A stretch of 64,000 nucleotides of DNA, taken from the NCBI RefSeq assembly GCF_003390375.1, contig NZ_QUOT01000001.1, forward strand, positions 1,922,001-1,986,000, written 5' to 3'. The notes beneath the pieces were generated by a model that saw nothing but the letters and a program-made list of their open reading frames with translations, made no database searches and was not told the origin of the DNA. The stretch comes from Thalassotalea euphylliae (lineage in GTDB: Bacteria; Pseudomonadota; Gammaproteobacteria; Enterobacterales; Alteromonadaceae). Shown here piece by piece: positions 18,769-28,143 of this stretch (position 1 is its first letter; every line of letters begins with the position of its first letter). Both the position numbers and the translations under genes were made by a program.

Positions 18769-19220
18769 TCAGGTGTTAGGCCTTTTAGGTACCACTATTG
18801 TTGAGACATAACTACAGACTTCTTGCTGCTCTTGATTTGTCGCAGACACAGCAATAGTAATCAATCCTTGTTCGGGCTTTGAACTAGACGCTTTAGCTTC
18901 AATGACCGTGACCTTAGCTTGCAAGCTATCACCAGGGCGAACAGCTTGATTAAATCGAAGCTTATCTACACCTGCGCCAATTAAGCCACCAGCAGGTTTA
19001 GCATCACTTGCCACAATTAATTTCATGGTAATAGCTGCCGTATGCCAACCACTGGCCACTAACCCTTTAAAAAAACTACTTTTGGCTTGTTCTTCATTGG
19101 TATGAAATGGCTGCGGGTCAAATTGCTGAGCAAATTCGATAATTTGCTCAGCAGTGACTTGATGTTGTTTGTTGTGAATACTTGGCCAACGACAAAATCT
19201 TCAAGAAATATTTGCTTCAT
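18769..19220 (-). pseudogene. MaoC-family dehydratase, broken by a one-base frameshift
   Basis: The true start is ATG at 19220 behind AAAGGGA. The first frame encodes MKQIFLEDFVVGQVFTT and then runs out of the family pattern. From about 19170 the family sequence continues in another frame (HQVTAEQIIEFAQQFDPQPF, FHTNEEQAKSSFFKG) and on through ASGWHTAAITM to the stop at 18769. Restoring one A in the A-run near 19164-19176 gives a continuous protein of about 150 residues like acyl-CoA hydratases of the MaoC hot-dog fold. Only a 96-residue C-terminal fragment starting at GTG (19059) is open. This is either a recent mutation or a sequencing error in a short homopolymer. It lies 31 bp after the DUF2306 gene on the same strand. 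Confidence 0.78.
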
Positions 19221-19251
19221 AAAAATCCCTTTAAAGCTTTACATTAGCAGT

Positions 19252-19995
19252 TTATTGCACCTTGTACTGCTGACGATATTTTTTGACTAATTTATGGGTG
19301 CATATACCACCAATGACCCCCGGCAGCACCCAAAACATAATCTGCCACTGATCACTTACAATATTGGCGAGTAGTTGGCGACCACCAAAAGCAAAAAACG
19401 CGGTGTAAGCCCCAATACCTGCTCCAATAATATGACGCAAATGCTGAATTAGCCATTCTCTTGGTTGAATAGACGGTTTAAAAATATAGTGCAGTAATTG
19501 GTAGCTATTCACCAAACACAAAGCGCTAAACACCTGCAATAAGACAAAAGAATATTTAGTACCTAAATAACCTACATAAGGCGAAATTACCGCCATAGTG
19601 AGAATTGGCAACAGGTGCGGCCATTGACGCAGTGCCTGTCGGTTTTCACGACATTTCAATACGAGTACCGAGTGGCGTGTACTGTTAAGCACCAGTAGCG
19701 ACAACATCAGTAAGAACCAAGCAAACATTTCGCTCCACCACACCAGCTTATCGGCCTCGGCACCAGATAATGAAGATGAAGGATCTTTAATGGCTAACGG
19801 ATCGAATAACACCATTAAAGTGATAGCAACCCCAGATAAACTGACAGCGAGCATCCCAAACTCAAACCACTTGCCTGACCGCTTGTGAAAATGCCCGCCT
19901 TTTTTGGCAATAACAGGCAACCAAAAAGTGATTAATGACACACTGCCAACCACAATGTGTAAAAACAGTAAAACGGAATAAATTGAATAGTACAT
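19252..19995 (-). CDS. DUF2306-like integral membrane protein
   Basis: The 247-residue protein has about seven hydrophobic segments. Its N terminus (LHIVVGSVSLITFWLPVIA, KKGGHFHKRSGKWF) matches the DUF2306 pattern: a His in the first helix and a KG-H-R-G loop before the second. The function of this family is unknown. It is divergent from the two-component system at 20163, with a shared 167-bp promoter region, and is followed by the broken MaoC gene. A regulatory link with the two-component system is possible but only inferred. Confidence 0.7.
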   Translation of the reverse strand: MYYSIYSVLLFLHIVVGSVSLITFWLPVIAKKGGHFHKRSGKWFEFGMLAVSLSGVAITLMVLFDPLAIKDPSSSLSGAEADKLVWWSEMFAWFLLMLSLLVLNSTRHSVLVLKCRENRQALRQWPHLLPILTMAVISPYVGYLGTKYSFVLLQVFSALCLVNSYQLLHYIFKPSIQPREWLIQHLRHIIGAGIGAYTAFFAFGGRQLLANIVSDQWQIMFWVLPGVIGGICTHKLVKKYRQQYKVQ

Positions 19996-20162
19996 ATTTT
20001 CTCTCCCTAAGTTGTTGGAAGTAGTCTACGCACTGCTATTTGGCGACATCAGTGCCAAAGGTCACGATTTAAAAACATGACTTTTGGCCTATAGGTTTTT
20101 ACGACTTAATCTGAAATAATCCTTAAAAGCTATAATCGTCAACAGGTTACCAATAAGAAGAT

Positions 20163-21326
20163 ATGTATAAAGCCATCGCTAAAATTAGCCAACACTGTGA
20201 GCGACTTGATGTTTTAGCTGTTGTGACTTGGGGGTTAGTACTTGCCATTTCACTGTACGCCTTACCTTCACAAACCGCCAACGTGCAAGCAAATACATTG
20301 GGGATTGCCATTTGTTTCGCCGCTTATATTGTCTGTTTTTTTGGTGCGACCAAACTTAATAAAGCGTCACTCTTTGGCCGTGCCCATCAAGTATTTTTGG
20401 GATTACAACTAGCGAGTGCATTTGCCATTATGTTAATGCTGCCACTCGACTTTATTCCTATCCTTACCATTATTTGGGCTGGCATGCTGATTAATTTCTG
20501 CCGATTTGAAACGGCGTTACTCATTATTATTGCGCTAGTCGTCGTGTGGTTTAGCCTCTATGGTTGGCGTTGGCAAAAAGACCATGTGCTACTGACGGGC
20601 TCTCTCTATGGCACGTTTCATATTTTTAGCTTGCTGATGAGCCAACAAACACAAAAAGCCAAACAAGCGAGCGAACAAGCGAATGAACTTAACCGCCAGT
20701 TACTCGCCACTCAGCAATTGTTAACACAATCGACAAAGCAACATGAACGCACACGCATTGCTCGTGAACTTCACGACTTACTTGGTCATCATCTCACTGC
20801 GTTAACCATAAACCTGCAAGTGTCATCTCATTTATGTGAGCGAGATGGCAACTCAGCCGCGAAAGAAAAAGTTGATGAAAGCTATGCGCTTGCCAAACTC
20901 TTGTTAAGCGATGTACGCGAGGCGGTCAGCACAATTAAGGCGAATCAAGCTATTGACGTGCAGTCAGCAATTGAGGCGCTTGTCGCTGGCGTACCTGCAC
21001 TCAAGGTACACCACTCGATTCAAACAGATATCCAACTTGATTCGTTTGAACTGGCAAATACCTTAGTTCGCATCAGCCAAGAAGCGATCACCAATACGCT
21101 GCGTCATAGCGGTGCTAGTGAATTTTGGCTCTCCATTACCCAGCAACGAGACGAAATTCAGCTAAAAATTTATGACAATGGCACTGCTCCCGCGAAGCTA
21201 GTCGCGGGTAATGGACTGTCAGGTATTACAGAGCGTGCAGAACTTCTTGGCGGCACAGTAAACTTCAATCGTGAAAATGATGGGTTAACGATTGTGGTTA
21301 ATTTGCCTAATCACATACGCCAATAA
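20163..21326 (+). CDS. NarL-type sensor histidine kinase (HisKA_3)
   Basis: The 387-residue kinase has five or six hydrophobic segments in its first 165 residues, a short coiled coil (about 165-200), the HisKA_3 box ARELHDLLGHHLTALT with the phospho-accepting His near residue 204, and an HATPase domain (NTLRHSGASE, GNGLSGITERAELLGG). The sensor part is embedded in the membrane with no large periplasmic domain, so it resembles DesK/LiaS-type envelope sensors. The partner regulator starts 40 bp downstream. Confidence 0.9.
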   Translation: MYKAIAKISQHCERLDVLAVVTWGLVLAISLYALPSQTANVQANTLGIAICFAAYIVCFFGATKLNKASLFGRAHQVFLGLQLASAFAIMLMLPLDFIPILTIIWAGMLINFCRFETALLIIIALVVVWFSLYGWRWQKDHVLLTGSLYGTFHIFSLLMSQQTQKAKQASEQANELNRQLLATQQLLTQSTKQHERTRIARELHDLLGHHLTALTINLQVSSHLCERDGNSAAKEKVDESYALAKLLLSDVREAVSTIKANQAIDVQSAIEALVAGVPALKVHHSIQTDIQLDSFELANTLVRISQEAITNTLRHSGASEFWLSITQQRDEIQLKIYDNGTAPAKLVAGNGLSGITERAELLGGTVNFNRENDGLTIVVNLPNHIRQ

Positions 21327-21366
21327 ATTTAGCATGCAACACCAAGAAAAAAGCGAGACTTTATAA

Positions 21367-22023
21367 GTGACTATAAAACTACTACTCGTAGACGACCAAA
21401 CCTTAGTTAGGCAAGGAATTAAAAGCTTACTTGCGCTATCAGAAAAAGTCACTGTGAGCGCTGAAGCTAGCGATGGCACACAAGTATTAACGCAAGTAGC
21501 AGCACATAAGCCTGATGTGATTTTGCTCGATATCTCTATGCCAAAAATGGACGGTATTGAAACTTTAGTGCAGTTAACGCAAGCGGGAATTGCTACGCCC
21601 GTTATTATTCTGACTACTTTCGACGATTCAGAGCTGGTTCTCAAAGGGATGCAAGCGGGTGCAAAGGGCTACTTACTTAAAGACGTATCACTGGAGTCAC
21701 TTATTAGTGCCATTGAAGCGGTTCATAATGGGCAAACTATGGTGCAGCCCGCAGTTACAGAACGGCTGTTAAAAGGTATTACTAAAGTTAACGGTCTTAG
21801 TGATGATTTTACTGCACCTACTCCGTTAGAGCCGCTGACTCCAAAAGAGATAGAAGTACTGAGACTGATGGCGAGCGGCTATTCCAACAAAGAAATATCA
21901 GGTGCCTTATTTAAATCTGAAGGTACCATTAAAAATCATGTTTCCAGCATTTTAACCAAGCTCGGCGTCAGAGATCGCACTAGAGCAGTATTATTAGCGA
22001 TAGAGCAAGGTATTTTATGTTAA
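21367..22023 (+). CDS. NarL/FixJ-family response regulator
   Basis: The 218-residue regulator has a receiver domain with phosphorylatable Asp55 (ILLDISMPKMDG) and the conserved Lys in YLLKDVS, then a LuxR-type helix-turn-helix (about 150-212; LTPKEIEVLRLMASG, SEGTIKNHVSSIL). It starts with GTG. It is paired with the kinase upstream. The divergent DUF2306 gene is a plausible but unproven target. Confidence 0.93.
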   Translation: MTIKLLLVDDQTLVRQGIKSLLALSEKVTVSAEASDGTQVLTQVAAHKPDVILLDISMPKMDGIETLVQLTQAGIATPVIILTTFDDSELVLKGMQAGAKGYLLKDVSLESLISAIEAVHNGQTMVQPAVTERLLKGITKVNGLSDDFTAPTPLEPLTPKEIEVLRLMASGYSNKEISGALFKSEGTIKNHVSSILTKLGVRDRTRAVLLAIEQGILC

Positions 22024-22132
22024 AGTACTGTTAACACTCACTAAGCTTGTTGTATGCTCTTTCACTTGCTTACCAGCATAAGTAAGTGCGTTTATTCGAT
22101 TTGTCAGGCACTGTCGTTCTAGGAGAAGTAAC

Positions 22133-22714
22133 ATGTATGCCAATTTACCAAATTTACAATCACCTAACACTCAACTAACCAGTACTCAACCACATAGTTC
22201 AAATATTACGAAGGCAGCAGGCTTTACCCTGATCGAACTTGTTGTCGTAATTGTCATCTTAGGTATTTTATCAGCTGTGGCTGTGCCACGTTTTATCGAC
22301 CTATCATCTGATGCTAATGAAGCAGCACTTGAAGCACTAGCTGGTAGTTTGGAATCAACCGCCAACCTTTATAACAGCAAGGCTTTAGTTGAAAGCCGCA
22401 CTGATAATGGTTTTGAATTTGAAGGTATTTTCTTCGATCAAGGATACCCAATTGGCATCTCTTTCAACGACAGCGACAATGTGCCAGAAATTCTTGAAGC
22501 CATGAACCTTAGTGATGACTTCGTTTTCAATACAATTTTTAACGACAGTAATGCTGATAACCAAGTTGCCCGCGGCCTGTATTTAACGAATAAAGCGCCA
22601 AATAACTCGCCAACTACTGCAGAAATTATCGCAACCAACTGTTATGTAAGTTACAAAAGTGCTGTTGTAAATGCAGTAACACCGGAAGTCATTATCGTAA
22701 CTACTGGTTGCTAG
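22133..22714 (+). CDS. Type IV-like prepilin (pseudopilin) with long leader
   Basis: The 193-residue protein has the prepilin cleavage motif AAG/FTLIELVVVIVILG followed by the hydrophobic helix and the PRFIDLSSDA segment seen in MSHA-type pilins. A C-terminal Cys pair (NCYVSYK and final TGC) could form a disulfide loop. The leader before the cleavage site is 30 residues, much longer than usual; a strong TAGGAG ribosome site before the ATG supports that start. No pilus assembly genes are adjacent, so it must use machinery encoded elsewhere. It resembles the prepilin at 58388 in its N-terminal half. Confidence 0.88.
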   Translation: MYANLPNLQSPNTQLTSTQPHSSNITKAAGFTLIELVVVIVILGILSAVAVPRFIDLSSDANEAALEALAGSLESTANLYNSKALVESRTDNGFEFEGIFFDQGYPIGISFNDSDNVPEILEAMNLSDDFVFNTIFNDSNADNQVARGLYLTNKAPNNSPTTAEIIATNCYVSYKSAVVNAVTPEVIIVTTGC

Positions 22715-22844
22715 TCTTCGCTAAGTCTACTGCTAAGCTAAGCGCGCTTGGCAGTGGAAAGTATCCCTAAATTCCCAATCTTGCTGCGTAAAGCAGCTTC
22801 AACGCAAATACTCCTAGCAACTAATAGTAAGTTTTTCAATATTG

Positions 22845-23423
22845 TTATTTTAATAAGCGCCATAGTGTTCCTTGGTCCGGCACGCCAGTCATTTCAAAAC
22901 CTATATCAGACTGATATGCCATTAATGCAGATTTAGTCGCATCGGTATATTGGCCATCAATTTGACCTTGATATAACTCAAGCTCGCTCAGTTTTTGCTG
23001 AAGTTTGCGAATGGTCGCCCTGTACAAGACAACTTTTCTCTCGCCAATAGTGACAGCGATACGAGGAGACTCCTGTTTAATCCTTACAGGTTCCAACTTC
23101 TCAATAATACCGCTTACCACCTGGTAAAGTTGATTGCTTGGATTACTTTGACAGTGGCTGTCCATTACATTCAGCAGTAACTCCAGTGATTGATAGGCGG
23201 TTATGTCATAGGTATCTGTAACATATCGATTGTGAGCAGAGATATAACCTTCCAACCAACCGCCAATCATATAGTAAATATTAGAGCGTTTTTGTCTCTC
23301 TAAAAGAAATGCCTGACAGGTTAAAAAGCCTGCTCCTTTCATGGCAAATTTACCGTTAATATCGGCGGCCATTACAGGTAGATTGATCGATAAGAGCAAA
23401 ACGCTGAACAACAGTGATTTCAT
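22845..23423 (-). CDS. Exported protein with C-terminal peptidoglycan-binding domain
   Basis: The 192-residue protein has a signal peptide (cleavage near VMAADING), a middle region with three Cys residues that I cannot assign, and a C-terminal PG_binding_1-type domain (about 135-190; YQGQIDGQYTDATKSALMAY, TGVPDQGTLWRLL). It probably acts in the periplasm on or near the cell wall. No partner enzyme is adjacent. Confidence 0.75.
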   Translation of the reverse strand: MKSLLFSVLLLSINLPVMAADINGKFAMKGAGFLTCQAFLLERQKRSNIYYMIGGWLEGYISAHNRYVTDTYDITAYQSLELLLNVMDSHCQSNPSNQLYQVVSGIIEKLEPVRIKQESPRIAVTIGERKVVLYRATIRKLQQKLSELELYQGQIDGQYTDATKSALMAYQSDIGFEMTGVPDQGTLWRLLK

Positions 23424-23540
23424 GAGTGATTATATCTAAGAGTTATTTAAGTAATTATAGGTGGTTAGCGTGATTTGCCAGCTTACATCCAATAATTAAC
23501 TATCAACTGGCAAGCCAAAACAAGAGTATTATTTAAAACC

Positions 23541-25361
23541 CTATGCAGTATTTCTTTTACGCAAATGATTACTGTTAGCTGACAAGGATAACACCAGTAC
23601 GGATAAGGCGAGTAGCATTAGCAAAACACTGCTGGGTGTAGGTACTGACACCGCGAATGCTTCAATCGGGTTAATTGCACTTCTTACCGCTAAAGTCGTT
23701 GGCGGTGGTGGTGTATTATTATTAAAGTCAACCACGAAACTCTCTCCTACTTGCAAGTCAAATCCTCCTAACGGGAACATATTGACAAACAAGTTAGGCG
23801 ATTGAAATAAATCTGCGCCAGCTGCTAATACATTGCCAATACCTATTTGACGATCAAAACCAAGGATGTCGAAGTTAATTTGTAATAAGTCGATCATCAG
23901 TTCTAAATCAAAGTCTAGTAATGTTTCATTGGTCAAATTAGCATCAAGGAAAAAGGTTGGTGTAACTGTGGTAACGTCATCAAGAAAAGTGATGTCAGGT
24001 AATAAATCCCAAGCAGAGATCAATTCGGTTACCATTTCTCCACCCACCATCACCGCTTTATCAAAGGCCATAGACACAAACAGTGTTGGCTCTAATTCAA
24101 AGTCTTGTTTTAAGTCGATGGTTGGCCCCATTTGCACATCAATAATATCGTAGCCGATGCTGCCAATGGTACCGATGGGCGCACTAGAGCCAAACAAGCC
24201 TGGTACACCTGCCGCGCTGGCAACAATATTGTCGATGTCAATAAACAAATCCACCAAGTCGTCTTGACCACTGGCTTTAAGGGTATTTGTGTTGGTATCT
24301 AGACCTCCACTGGCATTAGGCTGCGGAAGATGTAAAGTCGCTTCCACTATACCTAGAGCATCTACACTAAATGGAAAGCCATTGGCTTGATCGGGAAAGC
24401 CGAATACTGATGGTTGCTGGCCAAGCAGTGAGACACCACCTTCGCCATCTTGGTTAAAGGATAGTATTGATGCTCTTTCATTAATGTTAAATGGTGTTGA
24501 ACCTGTGCTACAGCCCGCAGGTATAATGCAGGCTTCTCCCCCCACAGTTCCACTTAGTTCCATAATTGCATCAACATTAAGCGCTAGGTTGGCAAAAGAC
24601 GTATCGAGCGTATTGGCGCCAGCCAATAGGCTGTTAGCATTAAAATTGATTGGGTTAGTTTTATCTAAATTTAACGTATCAGGAAGATCTAACGTGGCTT
24701 GATAAGACACTGTGGCATCTACTGAGCCACTGCCAATCTCAATACCAAGTTCAATACCAACTCTACCATCAGTAGAGCCTTGTACAGCGACGCCAGTGCG
24801 GGTATCCACTTCCAAAAATGAAGGTGGCGCAGTGCCTAGTGGTGCTACAGGCAAACGTGCCGATTGGCCATTACGACAAACACTCGACGAGAAGCTCTTT
24901 CGACATAGAGAGAAAGCCGCATCATAAGCCGCCCGTCTTGTTAAATCTGCCGCACGGGCAATTTTGCAAGCCACAGCAAACCGACTGCAACTGCGCACCG
25001 ATGGCCGGCTTCCCAATTTAGGAACAAATATGCGCCCGCTTTGGCCATTGATACAAGTGCTTGAGGAATTCCCCAAGGCTCGACAACCAGCAAAAGCAAT
25101 ATCGTAAGCCGCCCGCAACGGGTTAATCACGTTAACATCTTCTCGACCAGCAATCAGATCAATATCTACTTGTTGATCTTGCCACTGAGCACCCAGAAAA
25201 CTTCGCTGATCTAACATAAACGAGTCACCCGTATCCCAAATACTTTGGCCAGATGTGGTAAAGCTAAGGTCATATTGCAGCAGATTTGCCTGCACAGAAT
25301 AGGAAATCCCTGTTGAAATAAGCACAGCCAATTGGCAACAAACGCGCAAAAACTGAGCCAT
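23541..25361 (-). CDS. Large exported protein with PEP-CTERM-like C-terminal anchor
   Basis: The 606-residue protein has a signal peptide (cleavage near VQA/NLLQ), a long Asp/Asn- and beta-strand-rich body, and a C terminus of VPTPSSVLLMLLALSV followed by a basic tail (HLRKR). This is the layout of PEP-CTERM sorting signals, with PTP in place of PEP. Residues about 80-180 contain two related segments, each starting RAAYD, with a Cys pair and an NGQSxR motif, which look like an internal duplication. Sorting would need an exosortase encoded elsewhere. Its role, perhaps in surface or matrix structure, is unknown. Confidence 0.7.
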   Translation of the reverse strand: MAQFLRVCCQLAVLISTGISYSVQANLLQYDLSFTTSGQSIWDTGDSFMLDQRSFLGAQWQDQQVDIDLIAGREDVNVINPLRAAYDIAFAGCRALGNSSSTCINGQSGRIFVPKLGSRPSVRSCSRFAVACKIARAADLTRRAAYDAAFSLCRKSFSSSVCRNGQSARLPVAPLGTAPPSFLEVDTRTGVAVQGSTDGRVGIELGIEIGSGSVDATVSYQATLDLPDTLNLDKTNPINFNANSLLAGANTLDTSFANLALNVDAIMELSGTVGGEACIIPAGCSTGSTPFNINERASILSFNQDGEGGVSLLGQQPSVFGFPDQANGFPFSVDALGIVEATLHLPQPNASGGLDTNTNTLKASGQDDLVDLFIDIDNIVASAAGVPGLFGSSAPIGTIGSIGYDIIDVQMGPTIDLKQDFELEPTLFVSMAFDKAVMVGGEMVTELISAWDLLPDITFLDDVTTVTPTFFLDANLTNETLLDFDLELMIDLLQINFDILGFDRQIGIGNVLAAGADLFQSPNLFVNMFPLGGFDLQVGESFVVDFNNNTPPPPTTLAVRSAINPIEAFAVSVPTPSSVLLMLLALSVLVLSLSANSNHLRKRNTA

Positions 25362-25720
25362 ACATAGCTCCTTGAGTTAGGCTATTTATGACCACCTAAA
25401 CCTAGCGTTGCAAGGCTTAGCATAAGAGCAATTGTGTGGTGAGGGTTGAGCTATGCAATTTACGGGTCAAGATATTATTCTTACTCATAATCAACAAGCT
25501 AAAAATATACAATATAAAATAAGCCTGCATAGGACTAACGAATGTAAATAAAACTGACAGACTAGAGAAACAAATAAAGTCAGTTGTTTGCTCAACAAAA
25601 ATGTAGATAAACAACTGACTTGATAATGCGTTAGTTCGGCTACTCGATATGGCAAATAGCCTAACTTGCAACCAGAGCGATAACTGAATGCTTTGATTAA
25701 CGCCCTGAAGGGGTAAGCAA
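25362..25720. other. Intergenic region, 359 bp
   Basis: AT-rich spacer that should contain the promoter of the PEP-CTERM-like gene and the 3' end region of the chemoreceptor gene. An 84-codon minus-strand frame here has no ribosome site or family signal and I do not call it. No repeat or strong terminator is visible. Confidence 0.35.
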
Positions 25721-27631
25721 CTAAAGCTTAAACTGACTAACCACTTTGGTTAGGTTACTATTAGCACTTGCTAATACTGTGGTTGCGCCGTTCACTTCAT
25801 CGCTGCTGGCCGCAACCTGCTCAACCATGTCACTAATGGTCACCATGTTGCGATTAATCTCTTCAGAAACCGAAGACTGCTGCTTAGCTGCAGCGGCAAT
25901 TTGAATGTTTAAGTCATTAATACCGCCAACTGAATTCACGATCTGATCAAGGTTTTCAACCACTAAATGGGTTTGTTCTGAGGCTTCAACACAGCTTGCT
26001 TTTGTCGACTCAATACCATTGATAACACTTTGCGAACTTGCATTTAAGCGGTTAATTGTATTGTGAATTTCAGTGGTACTGTCTTGTGTTCTTGACGCTA
26101 GTGCTCGCACTTCATCAGCAACTACCGCGAAACCTCGGCCTTGTTCGCCAGCACGTGCGGCTTCAATTGCCGCATTCAAGGCAAGTAAGTTGGTTTGCTC
26201 TGCAATATCACCAATCACTTTCAAGACAGCCGAAATATTATCAATTTCTTGTCCCATTTGATTAATTTGGCCTGAAGACTCTTCAACTTTCTCGACCAAA
26301 TCGCTGACATTTTGGGTCGCACCTGAAACCACTTGCTTAGAATGTAACGCTTGCTCGTTAGTGCTCGTGGTCACATTCACTGCGTTTTCAGTGTTATTGG
26401 CAACGTCGGTTGAACTTGCACTCATTTCATTCAGTGCAGTTGCCACTTGGCTAGTCTCAAGACGGTGCGCTTCTAACACTTCGTTGTTACTTTGACGCAA
26501 TGCCTGTAGGTCATCGACACTGGTGGCAATGTACTGACTAGATTCAGCGATATCACGCATCATTGTTTGTAAGTTTTGGATAAAGGTATTGATGTCTCTT
26601 GAGATTTCACCCAAGTCATCTTCACGCTCTACTTTCAAACGCTTGGTTAAATCACCGTTACCATTTGAAAGCTCATTTACCGTTTTCTTCAACGCTTCAA
26701 CTGGGCGGTAGGCGTAAGAAAGCAATACGTATATCGCGATAGTCGATAATACAATTAACACAAAGGTGGTCAGGCTTGATGAAACTAAAGAGTCACCCAG
26801 AGCGCTATACATGACTGACTTATCAATTGCGACCAACATAAACCAAGTAGTGTCTTGGGTAATGGTTACCGTCTCAAAGTAAGCGATTTTATCAATACCT
26901 AGTAACTCGAACTCATGCATGTTTTGCTGCTTTGACAACATGATTTGTTCAAGCTCAACTAGCGGCTCAAAGTCTGACAATCGCGATTCACCCGGCACAT
27001 CAACCTCGCCAGTAGACGAAATCGTCAAGCCGGTATCATCATATAGCGCCGCGATTGAGCCAGGGAAGGTAGCACGCTCAATAAATGGGTCTAATGCTCT
27101 AATTGCGATATCGGCAGCTAGCACCCCTTTAAATTGGCCACTTTGATATAACGGCGTAGCTAAGGTCACCATTAACTGGTTAGAAGCGTTATCTTTGTAA
27201 ATCTTAGTCACTGTTGTCGACGCTTGTCGCTTAGCTTGCTGATACCAAGTGCGCGAGCGTGGGTCTGCGTTACCAGCATTGAACTCACCGTGCTTGTGGC
27301 TTAGTCCCATGCCATCTTCATAGCCAACAATGATATCGGCAGCAGAAATAGAACGACCAAGGCTGTTTAAGTAACCTTGGATTTTCACTTTGTCGGTAGC
27401 GCCTGCAAATAGTTCAGCTGATTGCTCAATGCCTTGTTTGATGCTCGACATGTAATTTTGAACTTTCGCGCCATTACTCGACATTTGTAGCGTGGCATAT
27501 TCATCAACGTTTGCCTTCACTAATCCAGACAGTTGATAGTAAGCGGAAGTAGCTAAGATGATCATGGAAATTGCTAATAAGCTAATCGCAACCATGACAA
27601 TGCGGGTTTTGAAATTAAACTGCTTTTTCAA
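25721..27631 (-). CDS. Methyl-accepting chemotaxis protein with dCache sensor
   Basis: The 636-residue chemoreceptor has a membrane segment near residues 10-32, a periplasmic region of about 250 residues with the double-Cache pattern (GRSISAADIIVGYEDG, DPRSRTWYQQAK, YKDNASNQLMVTLATPLY), a second membrane segment near 285-305, HAMP, and the signalling hairpin with EQTNLLALNAAIEAARAG and GRGFAVVADEVRALA. The DPRxRxWY segment is typical of dCache_1 domains that bind small molecules such as amino acids; the ligand is not known here. Confidence 0.93.
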   Translation of the reverse strand: MKKQFNFKTRIVMVAISLLAISMIILATSAYYQLSGLVKANVDEYATLQMSSNGAKVQNYMSSIKQGIEQSAELFAGATDKVKIQGYLNSLGRSISAADIIVGYEDGMGLSHKHGEFNAGNADPRSRTWYQQAKRQASTTVTKIYKDNASNQLMVTLATPLYQSGQFKGVLAADIAIRALDPFIERATFPGSIAALYDDTGLTISSTGEVDVPGESRLSDFEPLVELEQIMLSKQQNMHEFELLGIDKIAYFETVTITQDTTWFMLVAIDKSVMYSALGDSLVSSSLTTFVLIVLSTIAIYVLLSYAYRPVEALKKTVNELSNGNGDLTKRLKVEREDDLGEISRDINTFIQNLQTMMRDIAESSQYIATSVDDLQALRQSNNEVLEAHRLETSQVATALNEMSASSTDVANNTENAVNVTTSTNEQALHSKQVVSGATQNVSDLVEKVEESSGQINQMGQEIDNISAVLKVIGDIAEQTNLLALNAAIEAARAGEQGRGFAVVADEVRALASRTQDSTTEIHNTINRLNASSQSVINGIESTKASCVEASEQTHLVVENLDQIVNSVGGINDLNIQIAAAAKQQSSVSEEINRNMVTISDMVEQVAASSDEVNGATTVLASANSNLTKVVSQFKL

Positions 27632-28076
27632 AATTTTTTCTCTGTTTTTCTTCTTTGCCTAGGCAAAAATTATTTCCTATAAATAAACATATCCATGTCT
27701 TTAATTATTAATCCGTTACTTCGGCCTTAACTCGACCGTCATTATTATGTAATTGAGTAGACTGCTTAATAACAGCAGTGTTGAGTAACTTCCTCTATTG
27801 TGCTCCTTCTATCTTTTTCATGCTTTTGGGCAATAGACCACAGTTGACTAAGTAAACAATTAAGCCATTTTAGTTAGATAGCTTTATGTCTAGACATTAA
27901 CCAAAAACGGGACGATACAATATGGCCAAACTGACCAATTAGTCAATTTATTAGAGGGTGTTAGCGACTGTTTGGAGATTAATTAACCGACCATTTATCA
28001 AAGTTCAAAATGGTACGTAAAAAATGGAATATGCACTCGATTATACCGATTGGCATCAGCTAAAACCTAAGCATAA
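27632..28076. other. Intergenic region, 445 bp
   Basis: Spacer upstream of the dCache chemoreceptor (minus strand), beyond the mdh terminator. It likely holds the chemoreceptor promoter. I found no coding frame with a ribosome site and no repeat. Confidence 0.35.
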
Positions 28077-28107
28077 AAAAACGGCAAGCCTTGGGCTTGC
28101 CGTTTTT
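28077..28107 (-). terminator. Intrinsic terminator of mdh
   Basis: A 14-bp perfect stem (minus-strand AAAAACGGCAAGCC / GGCTTGCCGTTTTT) with a three-base loop and T-run, 37 bp after the mdh stop. Confidence 0.92.
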
Positions 28108-28143
28108 ACTGAAAGTATGAAAGCTATTTTATCAGCAAGCTTA

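Noticed and set aside
25417..25671. 84-codon minus-strand frame between the PEP-CTERM-like gene and the dCache chemoreceptor
   Set aside because: Low-complexity hydrophobic composition, no ribosome site, and no family signature.
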